From: an uncultured Bacteroidia bacterium
GTDB lineage: Bacteria > Bacteroidota > Bacteroidia > Bacteroidales > UBA932
DNA: 64,000 nucleotides
Reading direction: 5' to 3'
NCBI GenBank assembly: GCA_902784435.1
Contig: CACZUR010000003.1
Location: 1 to 64,000, forward strand
Positions within the stretch are counted from its first letter, which is position 1, and every line of letters begins with the position of its first letter. Positions 26,400 through 37,900 of this stretch are shown here, one piece after another. Under the pieces are notes generated by a model. It did not search any database, was not told the DNA's origin, and saw only the letters and a list, made by a program, of their open reading frames with translations. The translations under genes were made by a program, and so were the position numbers.

Positions 26400-28555
26400 T
26401 CCGGCTGCTCACCCTCATACTGGCCCTGATGCCCCGGCTCATTCCCGCCCCTGCCGAAATGCAGGTGCGGGACGGGTCGTTTACGCCGGGTGCCGGGAAA
26501 CAGGTGCAGTTCGTGCTGGATAAAAAGGCCGGATTGCCGGCCGAAGGCTACATCATAGATATCACGCGCTCGCGCGCGAAGGTGACGGCTTCCTCCGAAG
26601 CCGGCCTCTTCTATGCCCGCCAGACGCTGTCCCAACTGGAGATGGCCGGTCAGGCCGGCCATGACGTCATTCCCGGCTTGACCGGGAATCTTCCCTGCGT
26701 GTATATCAAGGACTACCCCCGTTTCCGCTGGCGCGGATTCATGGTGGACGCCGCGCGCCATTTCATGAGCGTAGAGCAGATCAAGCGGCACATAGACATC
26801 CTGTCGCAGTACAAGATCAACGTCCTGCACTGGCATCTGACCGACGACCAGGGCTGGCGCATCGAAATCAAGAAGTACCCCCCCCTTACCCAGGTAGGTG
26901 CCATCCGTACGGAGTTTGACGGCTCGGTTACGGAAGGCTATTATACCCAGGAGCAGATCAAGGACGTGGTGGCCTATGCCGCCGAGCGCTTCGTGACGGT
27001 GGTTCCGGAAATCGAGATGCCCGGCCACAGCATGGCGGCCATCCGCTCGTATCCGGAGCTCTCCTGCGAAAAGCAGCCGGTAGGGAACTTCTACACCTGG
27101 GGCTCTCCGGACATCGTCCTGTGTCCCGGCAGCGAGTTCACCTTCCGTTTCCTGGAAGACGTGATCGCGGAGGTGGCGCCCCTGTTCCCCGGCAAGTACA
27201 TCCACATCGGCGGCGACGAGTGCAAGAAAGTGCGCTGGGAAAAATGCCCGGCCTGTCAGGCGCGCATTGCCTCCGAAGGCCTGGTGGCCGATGAAAAAGG
27301 CACGGCCGAAGAAAAGCTCCAGAGCTATGCCGTCCGGCGCATGGAAGGCATCCTGGCCAAGTTCGGCAAGAGCCTCGTGGGCTGGGACGAAATCCTGGAA
27401 GGCGGCCTGAGCCCCAACGCCACCGTCATGAGCTGGCGCGGCGAAAAGGGCGGCATCCAGGCAGCCCGCGAAGGCCACGATGTGGTGATGACCCCCGGCA
27501 GCGCCGGCCTGTACCTGAACCATTACCAGGGAGACCCCAAGGCGGAGCCGGAGTGCTATGCCCACCACTCCGTCCTGCAGGTTCCCTATGACTACAATCC
27601 GGTTCCTTCTGAGCTTACCGCCGAGGAAGCGAAGCACATCCTGGGTGTGCAGGGGAACCTCTGGAGCGAGTATATTTACTCCGACGCCATGCGGGACTAC
27701 CTCACCTTCCCCAAGATGTTCGCCGTGGCCGAAACCGCCTGGACTCCGCAGGAAAAGAAAGATTTCCCGGACTTCTGCCGGCGTCTGGATGCAGCCTGCG
27801 CCCGCCTGGATGCCCTGGGCATTACTTATCACATGCCCCTTCCGGAACAGCCCGGCGGTTCGTTCAGCCAACTGGCTTTCCGTGACTCCGCGGTGCTCAC
27901 TTTCACCACTTCCAGGCCCATGGACATGGTCTATACCCTGGATGGAACGGTGCCCACGGCGGCATCGGCCCGCTATGAAGGCCCCATCGTGGTCCGGGAA
28001 AGCGGCCTGCTGCGCATCGCCAGCCTCACTTCCTATGGCAAGCTGAGCCCCGAGCGCAAGGTAACCCTTGAGAAGATGGAACCCATCCCGGCACTCCATC
28101 CGGAAAAGCTCAGCGGAAAACTCTCCGTACGCCATACGCCCGGCCGCTTTATCCTTCCGCACGACATTCCCTTCGGCACGGAGTGGACCACCTTGGAGCT
28201 GGAAGATATCCGCAAAATCCCCAAGCTGTATCCCTTCAGCGGCAATATGCAGGACCCGAAGTTCTTCGCTGCCGAGGCCGAAGGCTACTTCCGGGTATCG
28301 GCCACCGATGCCTGGCAGTTCAGCTCCCTCTACGACGAAGTGTGGGTGGACGGCCGCCTGGTGGTGGACAACCGCGGGGAAATCAGGAAAAACTTCCGGC
28401 ACGACGGTTCCCTGGTGCTGGAAAAAGGCATCCACCACCTCCGCGTGGTATTTTTGAGCAACGTGAACGGCGGCTGGACCACCGCCCGCAACAAAGGCGA
28501 AGTGCTGGTGCGCCGCGCCGGTACCGAAAAATGGAGACAGATAGAGATTCAGTAG
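26396..28555 (+). CDS. GH20 beta-N-acetylhexosaminidase with PA14-like tail
   Basis: The enzyme removes terminal beta-linked GlcNAc or GalNAc. The 719-residue product has a weak signal (MIRLLTLILALMPRLIPAPAE), an N-terminal alpha/beta domain, and a TIM barrel from FRWRGFMVDAARHFMSVEQ with LHWHLTDDQGWRIEI. The catalytic Asp274-Glu275 pair is in HIGGDECKKVRW. Family motifs GWDEIL and WRGEKGG follow. A short Fn3/chitobiase-type segment (TLDGTVPTA) and a C-terminal domain of about 130 residues resembling PA14 (AEGYFRVSATDAWQFSSLYD, LEKGIHHLRVVF) complete it; PA14 domains often bind sugars. Its start overlaps the phosphatase stop, and the GH18 gene starts two bases after its stop. It probably acts on oligosaccharides in the periplasm. 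Confidence 0.95.
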   Translation: MIRLLTLILALMPRLIPAPAEMQVRDGSFTPGAGKQVQFVLDKKAGLPAEGYIIDITRSRAKVTASSEAGLFYARQTLSQLEMAGQAGHDVIPGLTGNLPCVYIKDYPRFRWRGFMVDAARHFMSVEQIKRHIDILSQYKINVLHWHLTDDQGWRIEIKKYPPLTQVGAIRTEFDGSVTEGYYTQEQIKDVVAYAAERFVTVVPEIEMPGHSMAAIRSYPELSCEKQPVGNFYTWGSPDIVLCPGSEFTFRFLEDVIAEVAPLFPGKYIHIGGDECKKVRWEKCPACQARIASEGLVADEKGTAEEKLQSYAVRRMEGILAKFGKSLVGWDEILEGGLSPNATVMSWRGEKGGIQAAREGHDVVMTPGSAGLYLNHYQGDPKAEPECYAHHSVLQVPYDYNPVPSELTAEEAKHILGVQGNLWSEYIYSDAMRDYLTFPKMFAVAETAWTPQEKKDFPDFCRRLDAACARLDALGITYHMPLPEQPGGSFSQLAFRDSAVLTFTTSRPMDMVYTLDGTVPTAASARYEGPIVVRESGLLRIASLTSYGKLSPERKVTLEKMEPIPALHPEKLSGKLSVRHTPGRFILPHDIPFGTEWTTLELEDIRKIPKLYPFSGNMQDPKFFAAEAEGYFRVSATDAWQFSSLYDEVWVDGRLVVDNRGEIRKNFRHDGSLVLEKGIHHLRVVFLSNVNGGWTTARNKGEVLVRRAGTEKWRQIEIQ

Positions 28556-28556
28556 T

Positions 28557-29843
28557 ATGCATAACAGACGGATCATAAGCACCTTCGTGTTCCTTTCCCT
28601 GCTGGTGTGCGCCTGCACGCCGGACCAGCAGGGTCTGGTCATCACTCCGCCCAATTCCAAGCCCAATTCCGGCACCCAGAACGGCGGCGGAAACAACAAT
28701 AATAACAGCAACGGTCAGGGCACCGACCCCGGCACCGGCACCACCACCCCCCAGCCCGCCGGAACGCTGTGCACGGACATCGGCCAGACACCCATCATCC
28801 TGGCCTACTTCACCGAGTACACCGAAACCCTGCCGGAGGTGAGCCTCCTCACCCACATCAACTACGCCCACGGCCGCTTCAAGAACCCCAAGACCGGTGA
28901 CGGCGGCATCGTGATCACCGAGTCCTCCAAGGCGCCCATCGCCAAGGTGGTGGCCCTCAAGAGCGTGAACCCCAAACTGAAGGTGATGCTCATGATCGGC
29001 GGCTGGGGCGCCCATGCCGACGGCTTCTCCATGATGGCCCGCGACGCAGCCAAGCGCACTGCTTTCTGCAAGAGCGTGAAGCAGCTGCTGGACTTCCACA
29101 AGCTGGACGGGGTGGACATCGACTGGGAATATCCCACCCAGAGCGCAGACAACGAGACGGGCTGCGACCCCTCCGACACCCAGAATTTCAACCTGGTACT
29201 GAAGGAGTTACGCGAAACCCTGGGCACCGGCAAGATCATCTCTTACGCTTCTTCTTCCTCCCATCCGGAATATGTAGACTGGGCCACCGCCATCAACTAT
29301 ATCGACTACGTGAACGTGATGACCTACGACATGGGCGCGGCCCCCAAAGGGCATAACTCCCCGCTGCACAAGGGCGAGCGTTTCACCCACAGCAGCTGGG
29401 ACGAGAGCATCCAGAAGCACGAAAAATACCATGTTCCCAAGAACCGCCAGGTGATGGGCGTCCCCTTCTACGGCAAGGCCGAAAAGAACCCTGAGGACGC
29501 CTACAAGGTCTTTGTGGACAGCAAGGGGAAGCTGGGCTATTCCATCAAATACCGGGATATCGTCCCCATCGTCAAAGAAGGTACCTACATGGGCGTGACT
29601 CTTACGAAAAAACTGCACCGTGTGTGGGATCCCAAATCCATGGTACCTTTCCTGGCCGACGATACGGGCCGCAATTACCTCTCCTACGACGACCCCGAAT
29701 CCGTTGAGGCCAAGGGCCTGTACGTGAAAAACGGCGGAATGCTGGGCGCCATGTTCTGGGAGTACCGCGGCGACACCGACAACCACGACCTCCTGAAAGC
29801 CCTGGTGAAGGGCGTCTACGGAAAAGAAACTGTTTTACAATAG
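28557..29843 (+). CDS. GH18 chitinase-like surface lipoprotein
   Basis: GH18 enzymes cleave internal beta-1,4 bonds next to GlcNAc in chitin or N-glycans. The 428-residue product has a lipoprotein signal (FVFLSLLVCACTPDQQ) and then a low-complexity linker rich in Asn, Gly and Thr (residues 35-70). The barrel holds VMLMIGGWG and the catalytic DGVDIDWEYP motif with Glu191. NVMTYDMG and MFWEYRGD are later barrel motifs. All DxxDxDxE residues are present, so it should be active. The flexible linker and acidic residue after the lipobox fit a surface enzyme. Whether it prefers chitin or N-glycan cores cannot be decided. It immediately precedes the first SusC. Confidence 0.93.
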   Translation: MHNRRIISTFVFLSLLVCACTPDQQGLVITPPNSKPNSGTQNGGGNNNNNSNGQGTDPGTGTTTPQPAGTLCTDIGQTPIILAYFTEYTETLPEVSLLTHINYAHGRFKNPKTGDGGIVITESSKAPIAKVVALKSVNPKLKVMLMIGGWGAHADGFSMMARDAAKRTAFCKSVKQLLDFHKLDGVDIDWEYPTQSADNETGCDPSDTQNFNLVLKELRETLGTGKIISYASSSSHPEYVDWATAINYIDYVNVMTYDMGAAPKGHNSPLHKGERFTHSSWDESIQKHEKYHVPKNRQVMGVPFYGKAEKNPEDAYKVFVDSKGKLGYSIKYRDIVPIVKEGTYMGVTLTKKLHRVWDPKSMVPFLADDTGRNYLSYDDPESVEAKGLYVKNGGMLGAMFWEYRGDTDNHDLLKALVKGVYGKETVLQ

Positions 29844-29884
29844 AATACAAACACATATAAACTATTAATCTAACTAACTAACCA

Positions 29885-32800
29885 ATGAAACAGAAAGTAG
29901 TCCAAATTGCAAGACTGGCTGCTGTGCTGTGTCTCCTGCTGGGAATGTGGGGCCCTACGGCCCTGGCCCAGCGGGGCATTACCGTCAAAGGTAAGGTGGT
30001 AGACGCAGACGGTTTGCCGGTGATCGGTGCGGGTGTCACCCTGAAGGGGACCACCACCGGTGTGGCTGCCGATGTGGACGGAGCCTTTACGCTGAACGTT
30101 CCCGGCGAGACTGCTGTACTGGAAGTGTCGGCCCTCGGTTATGTGACCGAAGAGGTGAAAGTGGGCAAGCAGCGGAATTTCACCGTTGTGCTGCGCGACG
30201 ACACCCAGTCCATTGAAGCCACGGTGGTGGTGGCCTATGGTACCCAGACCAAAGCCACCGTCACGGGCGCCCTGACGTCCATCGACAACAAGGCGCTCAT
30301 CAAGGCCCCCGTGGCCGACGTAACCAACGTGCTGGCCGGTCAGATGCCCGGTGTTTCCACCGTGCAGGAAACGGGTCAGCCCGGTGAAGACTACGCCAAG
30401 ATCTACATCCGAGGCGCAGGCTCCCTCTCCGACTCCAACGCCACTCCGCTCATCCTGGTGGATGGCGTGGAACGTCCCCTGAACACGGTGGACCCCAACG
30501 AAATCGAGAGCCTGTCCATCCTGAAGGATGCCGCCTCCACGGCGGTGTTCGGTGTGCGCGGCGCTAACGGTGTCATCATCGTCACCACCAAGCGCGGCGA
30601 CGCCGGCAAGCCCAAGATCTCCGTGAGCTCCATCACCGGTGTGCAGGTGCCCATGTCCTACATCACCCAGAGTTCCAGCTACGACTTTGCCCGTTATTAC
30701 AACGTGTACCAGTGGAACGACGGCAAGACCGACCCGGGCCTGTACTTCACCCCGGAAGCCATCGAGGCCTACCGCACGGGCAGCGACCCCATCATGTTCC
30801 CCAACACGCAGTGGCACGAACTCATGTTCCGCAAGGCCTTCGTCCAGACCAAGAACAACATCAACATCAGCGGCGGTTCGGACAAGGTGCGTTACTTCGT
30901 GTCCATGGGTTACATGTTCCAGAACGGTCTGCTGAAGCAGATTCCGGATGTCACCTACGACAACAACTACTCCTACAACCGGTATAACTACCGTGCCAAC
31001 CTGGACTTCAAGCTCACCGAGACCACGGACATGAAGTTCAACATCAGCGGTGTCATCGGCAACACCCGCGAACCCCTGGACAGCGACCGCGGCAACATCT
31101 GGATGCTCACCATGCTGTGGGCACACCCCACGGCCTCCCCGGGTATCGTGAACGGCATGCCGGTGACGGTGGTGTCTTACGACGCCCTGCCCGACGGCCT
31201 TACCAAGTGGAACGGCTGGGAGTACTACTACTGGTCCGGTTACCAGGCCAAGTACAAGACCACCCTGGACATGGACATGACCATCACCCAGCGCCTGGAC
31301 TTCATCACCCAGGGCCTGAGCGCCTCTCTCAAGGGCAGTTATGACACGGACATGGCCATCACCAAGAAACGCACCGGCAGCGGCGGTTATCACCAGACCA
31401 TCGAATACCAGTCCTGGGCCGACAACAGCGGCCTGTCCATGAGCGACCCCGCCTTCGACCGCACCTATCTGCCGGTCATCAGCGGCTCCGAGCCCACCCT
31501 GAGCTACTCCGAATCCACGGACGACGACAAGAGCTGGTACATCGAGGCCCGAATCGACTACAAGCGCAAATTCGCCCACAAGCACAATGTGAGCGCCCTG
31601 CTGCTGTACAACCAGTCCCGCGACTACTATCCCAGCAAATACAGCTGGCTGCCTTACGGTTACGTGGGCTGGGTGGCCCGCGCCACCTACGGCTACAAGG
31701 ACAAGTACCTGGTAGACCTGAGCGCCGGTTACAACGGCTCCGAGAACTTCGCCCCGGGCAAGACCCGTTACGGTCTGTTCCCGTCGGCCTCCCTGGGCTG
31801 GGTGGTCTCCGAGGAGAAATTCATGAAGAAGGCCCCCTGGATCGACTTCCTCAAGCTGCGCGCCTCCATCGGCAAGGTGGGTAACGACCAGGGCAATTCC
31901 GTGCGCTTCATGTACATGGACGGCGTGTGGAACAATGCCGGTTCCTACTACTTTGGCGTGAACAGGAGCGACGGCGTTCCGCGCTACGAGCTGGGCACTC
32001 CCGGCAACCTGGGCGTTACCTGGGAGACGGCGCTCAAGAGCAACATCGGCCTGGACTTCGACCTCTTTAACTACCGCCTGCACTTCAGCGGCGATATCTT
32101 CCAGGAGCACCGCACCGGTATCCTCATCGCCCCGCGCTCGCTGCCGTCCATCATTGCCACCAGCCTGCCCAATATGAACCTGGGTATCGTGGACAATGCC
32201 GGTTACGAGGTGGAACTGGGCTGGAAGGACCACGTGGGCGACTTCACCTATGATATCAGCGGCAACGTCACCTTCGCCCGCAACAAGATTATCTTCGAGG
32301 ACGAAGTGGAACCCGAATTCGAGTATCAGCGGGAAACCGGCGGTTCTACCGGCCGATACATGCTGTACCAGTTCGAGCGCCTGTACCAGAAGAGCGACTT
32401 CTACCGGGATGCCGACGGCGTCTTGCGCCTGAACCCCGACCTGCCGCAGCCTTCCAACGCCGTGTATCCCGGCGACTGTATGTACAAGGATCTGAGCGGT
32501 GACGGCGTCATCGACGGCCGCGACCGTATGTACGACGGTTATCCCAACCGTCCGGAATACGTGTTCGGTTCCAACTGGCGCTTCGGTTACAAGGGTTTCA
32601 ACCTGCAGCTGAACTGGATTGCCGCCACCAACGTGAGCCGTGTGTGGAACGCCGACTACCGTATCCCGTTCACCAACTCCGGTCACCGTGGCTTGCTCAA
32701 GTACTTTGCCGACGACTGCTGGATTGACAACGACAATCCCTGGGCCCCCGGCCGTGAAGACGGCACCCTGCCGCGCTTCACCAAGACCAACTATCCCTGG

Positions 32801-33058
32801 AACTCCATGGACTCCACCCTCTGGACCGTGGATGCTTCCTACCTCCGACTCAAGAGTGCCAGCTTCGGCTACACCTTCTCCCGGAACAAATTCTTCGACA
32901 AACTGGGCATCAGCAGCCTGGGCCTGATGTTCACGGGCTACAACCTGTGGACCCTGTCCAAGATGACGCTCCAGGACCCGGAAGCCAAGTCCAGCTCTTC
33001 CAGCGGTTCCTACCCGCTGGTGAAGACCTACAACCTGGCCATCAACATCACATTCTAA
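29885..33058 (+). CDS. SusC-like TonB-dependent outer-membrane transporter
   Basis: This is the outer-membrane channel of a SusCD glycan importer, 1057 residues. The signal peptide ends at TALAQRG. A CarboxypepD_reg domain follows (residues 30-110; VKGKVVDADGLPVIGAGVT, DGAFTLNVPG), then a TonB-box-like EATVVVAYGTQ. The plug domain has NVLAGQMPGVSTVQETG, LILVDGVERP and ESLSILKDAASTAVFGVRG. The remaining 800 residues form the barrel, ending in the aromatic NLAINITF. It is 41 bases after the GH18 gene and 12 bases before its SusD partner. The substrate is inferred from the neighbouring GH18/GH20 enzymes. Confidence 0.96.
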   Translation: MKQKVVQIARLAAVLCLLLGMWGPTALAQRGITVKGKVVDADGLPVIGAGVTLKGTTTGVAADVDGAFTLNVPGETAVLEVSALGYVTEEVKVGKQRNFTVVLRDDTQSIEATVVVAYGTQTKATVTGALTSIDNKALIKAPVADVTNVLAGQMPGVSTVQETGQPGEDYAKIYIRGAGSLSDSNATPLILVDGVERPLNTVDPNEIESLSILKDAASTAVFGVRGANGVIIVTTKRGDAGKPKISVSSITGVQVPMSYITQSSSYDFARYYNVYQWNDGKTDPGLYFTPEAIEAYRTGSDPIMFPNTQWHELMFRKAFVQTKNNINISGGSDKVRYFVSMGYMFQNGLLKQIPDVTYDNNYSYNRYNYRANLDFKLTETTDMKFNISGVIGNTREPLDSDRGNIWMLTMLWAHPTASPGIVNGMPVTVVSYDALPDGLTKWNGWEYYYWSGYQAKYKTTLDMDMTITQRLDFITQGLSASLKGSYDTDMAITKKRTGSGGYHQTIEYQSWADNSGLSMSDPAFDRTYLPVISGSEPTLSYSESTDDDKSWYIEARIDYKRKFAHKHNVSALLLYNQSRDYYPSKYSWLPYGYVGWVARATYGYKDKYLVDLSAGYNGSENFAPGKTRYGLFPSASLGWVVSEEKFMKKAPWIDFLKLRASIGKVGNDQGNSVRFMYMDGVWNNAGSYYFGVNRSDGVPRYELGTPGNLGVTWETALKSNIGLDFDLFNYRLHFSGDIFQEHRTGILIAPRSLPSIIATSLPNMNLGIVDNAGYEVELGWKDHVGDFTYDISGNVTFARNKIIFEDEVEPEFEYQRETGGSTGRYMLYQFERLYQKSDFYRDADGVLRLNPDLPQPSNAVYPGDCMYKDLSGDGVIDGRDRMYDGYPNRPEYVFGSNWRFGYKGFNLQLNWIAATNVSRVWNADYRIPFTNSGHRGLLKYFADDCWIDNDNPWAPGREDGTLPRFTKTNYPWNSMDSTLWTVDASYLRLKSASFGYTFSRNKFFDKLGISSLGLMFTGYNLWTLSKMTLQDPEAKSSSSSGSYPLVKTYNLAINITF

Positions 33059-33070
33059 ACAAGGCGTCCC

Positions 33071-34900
33071 ATGAAAAAGTTTGTACAAATTCTGAGCATT
33101 GCCCTGCTGGCAGCAGGACTGGTCGCCTGTGAAAGTCTGAAACTGGGCGACGCCGGCCTGTCCAAGGCCCCCGAGACCTCCGGTGCCACCATCGACACCC
33201 TCTTCGCCACCCTGACGGATGCCGACAAAGTGCTTACATCGGCCTATTACAACCTTCCGTACGGGCTGGTGTCCGACTTCGACTCCAAGATGGGAAGCGA
33301 TTTCCTGGAGTCCATCACGGACCACTTCATTTCCAACAAGCACTCGGACAGCGACGGTCCCAACAACCTGTATTACTCCGGCGGTCTGTCCGCCAACCTT
33401 ACCGGTTCCTATGCCGGCGGCGAAAACTACCGCTTCGGCAGCGAGAAGGATTACACCGTCGTCCGGTATGCCTGGCTGTTCCTGGAGAACGCCGACCGCA
33501 TCCCGAATGCCGATCCCGGCCTCCTGGCCCGCAAGAAGGCCGAAGCCAAGGTGTGCATGGCCATCGCCTATGCCAACATGCTCCGTTACCTGGGCGGCGT
33601 CCCCATCCTGGACCACGCCGTGCAGGCCGACGAAGAGATGAAATACCCCCGCAACACCTTCGCGGAAACCGTAGATTATATCGTGAAGCTTTGTGACGAA
33701 GCCGCCCCGGACCTCCCCTGGAGCGTTTCCGCCGCGGAAGACGGCCGCATGACCCGCGCCGCCGCCCTGGGCCTCAAGCTCAGGATCCTGTGCTTCGCCG
33801 CATCGCCCACCTTCAATTCCGACACCAAGTGGCATCCCCAGGCCGATGAGTACACCTGCTACGGCAATTACGACGTAGCCCGCTGGCAGGCCGCCAAGGC
33901 CGCTGCCGACGAGTTCATGCGCGAGCAGCTGTCCAACGGCCACTACGCCCTGGAGCAGGCCACCGTGGCCGACCCCGTCAAGGGCATCCAGCCCCGTGAC
34001 TACCGCCTGGCCTACCGCCGGGGATACATCAACCGCGGTTCCTCGGAAGCCATCATCTCCATCCGCAAGTCCAACAGCACCAGCTACCACGACAAGCACT
34101 TCGAGATCCAGGGTTCCTACGGCAGCGGCTGCTCCCTGAACTGGGTAAACAAATTCCCCTGGGCCGACGGCACCCCCTTCCCGGAGGACTTCGACTGGGA
34201 GAACAAGGGCAACTGGCCTGAGCATCCCTTCTTCAAACCGGATCCCAACGGTACCCTCAAGGTGGGCAACGCCACCTTCACCGAAACCCGTGACCCCCGT
34301 CTGTACGAGAACATCGGCGTTCCCGGCGACCTTTGGAGAGACGGTACCGTGGGCCGTGGCTATGACAACCACAAATACCACCAGGACGGCTGCCCCGGCT
34401 TTATCATGATGAAATTCGTGATGCAGCAGAACAGCGACCGTTCCAACCCGCCGCACTGGTGCATGATGCGCTTCGCGGAGGTGCTCCTGAATGCAGCCGA
34501 GGCCTATAACGAGGCCGATGGCGGCCCCTCCGACAAGGCCTATTCCTATGTGAATGCCGTGCGCAACCGTGTGGGCCTTCCCAACCTTCCCGAAGACCTG
34601 ACCAAGGAAGAATTCCGCAAGGCCCTGATCCTGGAGCGCGAACTGGAGTTCGGCTTCGAGGAGGTGCGCTGGTTTGACATGGTCCGCTGGGGCCTGAAGG
34701 AAGCCTTCACCACGCCCCTGAAGGGTCTCACCTCCATAGGTGACAAGAACAGCGAGGCCACCGTCTTCCGCTTTGCCGTGAAAGACGCCTACCCGCCCCG
34801 CAAGTGGTACACCGAATTCGACACCAAGTGGTATCTCGCCCCTATCCCGTCCGTAGAAATCCAAAAGAACTACGGAATGACCCAGAACCCGGGTTGGTAA
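33071..34900 (+). CDS. SusD-like (RagB/SusD) glycan-binding lipoprotein
   Basis: This is the surface lid of the SusC transporter, 609 residues. The lipoprotein signal is MKKFVQILSIALLAAGLVACES (lipobox VAC-E). The helical SusD fold is supported by TDADKVLTSAYYNLPYG, AKVCMAIAYANMLRYLGGVP and the C-terminal RFAEVLLNAAEAYNEA and ILERELEFGFEEVRWFDMVRWG. The tail YLAPIPSVEIQKNYGMTQNPGW is the usual SusD ending. It sits 12 bases after SusC, and the second SusC follows 20 bases later. Confidence 0.96.
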   Translation: MKKFVQILSIALLAAGLVACESLKLGDAGLSKAPETSGATIDTLFATLTDADKVLTSAYYNLPYGLVSDFDSKMGSDFLESITDHFISNKHSDSDGPNNLYYSGGLSANLTGSYAGGENYRFGSEKDYTVVRYAWLFLENADRIPNADPGLLARKKAEAKVCMAIAYANMLRYLGGVPILDHAVQADEEMKYPRNTFAETVDYIVKLCDEAAPDLPWSVSAAEDGRMTRAAALGLKLRILCFAASPTFNSDTKWHPQADEYTCYGNYDVARWQAAKAAADEFMREQLSNGHYALEQATVADPVKGIQPRDYRLAYRRGYINRGSSEAIISIRKSNSTSYHDKHFEIQGSYGSGCSLNWVNKFPWADGTPFPEDFDWENKGNWPEHPFFKPDPNGTLKVGNATFTETRDPRLYENIGVPGDLWRDGTVGRGYDNHKYHQDGCPGFIMMKFVMQQNSDRSNPPHWCMMRFAEVLLNAAEAYNEADGGPSDKAYSYVNAVRNRVGLPNLPEDLTKEEFRKALILERELEFGFEEVRWFDMVRWGLKEAFTTPLKGLTSIGDKNSEATVFRFAVKDAYPPRKWYTEFDTKWYLAPIPSVEIQKNYGMTQNPGW

Positions 34901-34920
34901 ACTAAAAATGGCACCCGAAG

Positions 34921-37900
34921 ATGAAAAGACTATTTACATATATCCTTCTTCCGCTTCTTCTGGCAGGTTCCACGGCCTTCGCGCAGGAGCAGTCCCTGCT
35001 GGACTCCCTGTCCCTGGGCAACGCATACAACCTGAATGCGAACGTGAACCTGAAAGCCGGAAGCTGCCTCTTTGACAAGAGCCCCGAAGCGGACATTTCG
35101 AATGCACTCTACGGTCAGTTCTCCGGCCTGCTGGTGAAGACGGGTTCCAGTACCTACGACTCCAACCAGGCCAAACTGAAGCTGTCCCTGCGCCTGCACG
35201 GCCACAGCCCGCTGCTGCTGGTAGACGGCCTGCCCCGCGACGTGGAAGACATCTCCGGCCTGGAGATCGAATCCGTGAGCATCCTCAAAGATGCTGCCGC
35301 CGCTGCACTGTATGGCGTCAAGGGCGGCAACGGCGTGGTGATGATCACCACCAAGCGCGGCAAGGACTCCCCGCTGAAGGTGAGCGGCACCTACCAGTAC
35401 GGCTACGCCGTCATGTTCCGCCCGCCGGAATTTGCCGATGCCTACACCTATGGCTTCATGATGAACGAGGCCCGCAGCCTGGACGGTCTGCCCGCCAAGT
35501 ATTCCGAGGCCGAACTCCTGGCCCTGTACAGCGGCCAGTACCCCTATGCCTATCCCAATGTGAACTGGTGGAACGAGGTCTACCGCAACCACGGTGACAA
35601 CCACCGCGCCCAGTTCACCTTCCAGGGCGGTAACCGCAACTTCCGCTATTTTGCGGCCCTGGACTATCTGAAAGAGGATTTCCTGTATAAGAAAGCCACC
35701 GCCGACGACCGCTACAACGGCAACCATTACGACAACCGCCTGGGCATCCGGGCCAACGTGGACGTGAACATCACCAGTACCACCACCATGAAGATTGGCG
35801 TGATGGCCCGCCTGGCCGAATTCAACCAGGGCTACTACTCCGGTCGTGTGGAAAGCACCCTGTACAAGCTGCCCGCCGCGGCCTTCCCCATCCAGCAGGC
35901 CGACGGAATCTATGGCGGAACGCCCCTGTACGGCGCCGTGAACCCGGTGGCCGTGATGCAGGAGAACGGTCAGCGCCAGTGGTCCCAGACCAAGGTCCTG
36001 GCCGACGCCATGCTGCGTCAGGACCTGGGCGGCCTCCTCAGGGGCCTGTCGGCCGACGTGAATGTGGGCTTCGACTACATCGGCCTGCTGTACGAGCGCG
36101 CCTCCAAGGACTGGCAGTATTCCGAACTGGTGAGCACCCTGGCTGCCCAGGGCAACCAGAGCTACATCCTCAGCGAACAGAAGTACTACGGCGTCAACTC
36201 CAAGACCGTGGACTTCGACCACTATTTCAAGAATCTGCAGATGCGTTTCGAACTGCAGGGACGCTTGAACTGGGCCCGCGACTTCGGAAAGAACCACCTG
36301 GAAGCCCACGCCGGCTACCGCATGCGTTCCTGGATCCTGAGCGGACAGAACAATTCGTCCAAGACGCAGGAATACCTGGGAACCGTGAGCTACGACTGGA
36401 ACAAGCGGCTGTTCGTAGACGCCGTGCTCAACTATTCCGGTACGGCCTACATTCCCAAGACCGGCAAGCGCTTCAACTGGTATCCCGCCATCAGCGTGGC
36501 CGGGGTCATCCTGCCCGGAGACCCTTACATCAAGGCCTATGCATCGGCCGGTATGGCCGGCAGCGACGGTGACCTGGAGCACGAACTGTGGCGCCAGAGC
36601 TATGTGAGCGGCAACAGCTTCTACTTCGGCGGCAACGGCGGCACCAGCTTCAGCGGCCGCACCGAAGGCGACATGGCTGCCGTCACCCTGGCTCCCGAGC
36701 TTTCCAAGAAGGCCACCGTGGGTGTGGACATGAAGTTCTTCGGCGGCCGTCTGGGCCTGAATGCCGATGCCTTCCTGGAGCACCGCAGCAACATCCTCAT
36801 CTCCCCGAGCAACATCTCCGGCGTCATCGGCATCGGTGTGAACGACCAGAGCCTGGGCGAGCAGAGTTACAAGGGCGTGGATGTGGGCGTCAACTGGAAC
36901 GAGACCCGCGGCCACTTCAACTACGGTCTGTATGCCAACGGCGGCTGGCTGTTCACCAAGGTCATCAATGACGGCCAGGCCTACCAGATGTACGACTATC
37001 TGTACCGCAAGGGTTATCCCGTGGGCCAGAAGTACGGCCTGGAAGTGATCGGTATCTTCCAGAACCAGGTAGAGATCAACAACAGCCCCCGCCAGACCTT
37101 CGGCGAGGTGCGCCCCGGCGACCTCAAATACCGCGACCAGAACGGCGACGGTGTCATTGACAACCAGGACCGCGTGCGCATGTTCGGCAGCTCCACGCCG
37201 CTGCTGCAGTTCGGCTTCGGCCTGCACGCCGGCTACAAGGGCTTCAAGGTATACGCCGACTTCCAGGGCGTTACCGGTGTTACCATCGACCTCCTGGACA
37301 GCCCGCTGTACCAGCCGCTGGTGAATAACGGCACCATCTCTAATACCTTCCTCAACCGGGAAATCACCTGGGCCCCCGGCCGGGAATACGCGGCCACCAT
37401 GCCGCGCCTGACCACCCAGGAGAACAACAATAACTACCGCGCCAACTCCCTGTGGTATCGCGACGGTTCCTTCATCAAGCTGCGCAACGTCGGCGTCTCC
37501 TACACCTTCCCGGAGAGCCTCCTGCGCCTGTGCGAAGCCACCGTGTTCCTGCGCGCCACCAACCTGTTCAGCCTGGACAATATCCATTTTGCCGATCCTG
37601 AACAGCTGGGCGCCTACTATCCTTCCACCCGTACTTTCTGGGCCGGCATCACCATGAAATTCGGCCAGGGCGGCAAGAAAGCCGCTGCGCCCAAGCAGCC
37701 CGTGCACGTAGAGCCTTACGTGCCGCAGGTCATCGAGAAAGAGGTGATCAAGGAAGTGCCCGTAGAAGTGGTGAAGGAAGTGGTGAAAGAGGTGGTGAAG
37801 GAAGTTCCCGGCAAGACTCTCACGCCCGGCGAGAAGTATGAGGACGACCTCTACTTCGTCATCGACCAGGCCGAGCTGAGGCCCGACGAGGCCTTCAAAC

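Noticed and set aside
29870-34864. Antisense ORF of 1664 codons opposite SusC/SusD
   Set aside because: This is a shadow of the high-GC codon pattern of the real genes. Its composition is rich in Val, Gly and His without domains, and it spans two well-supported genes.
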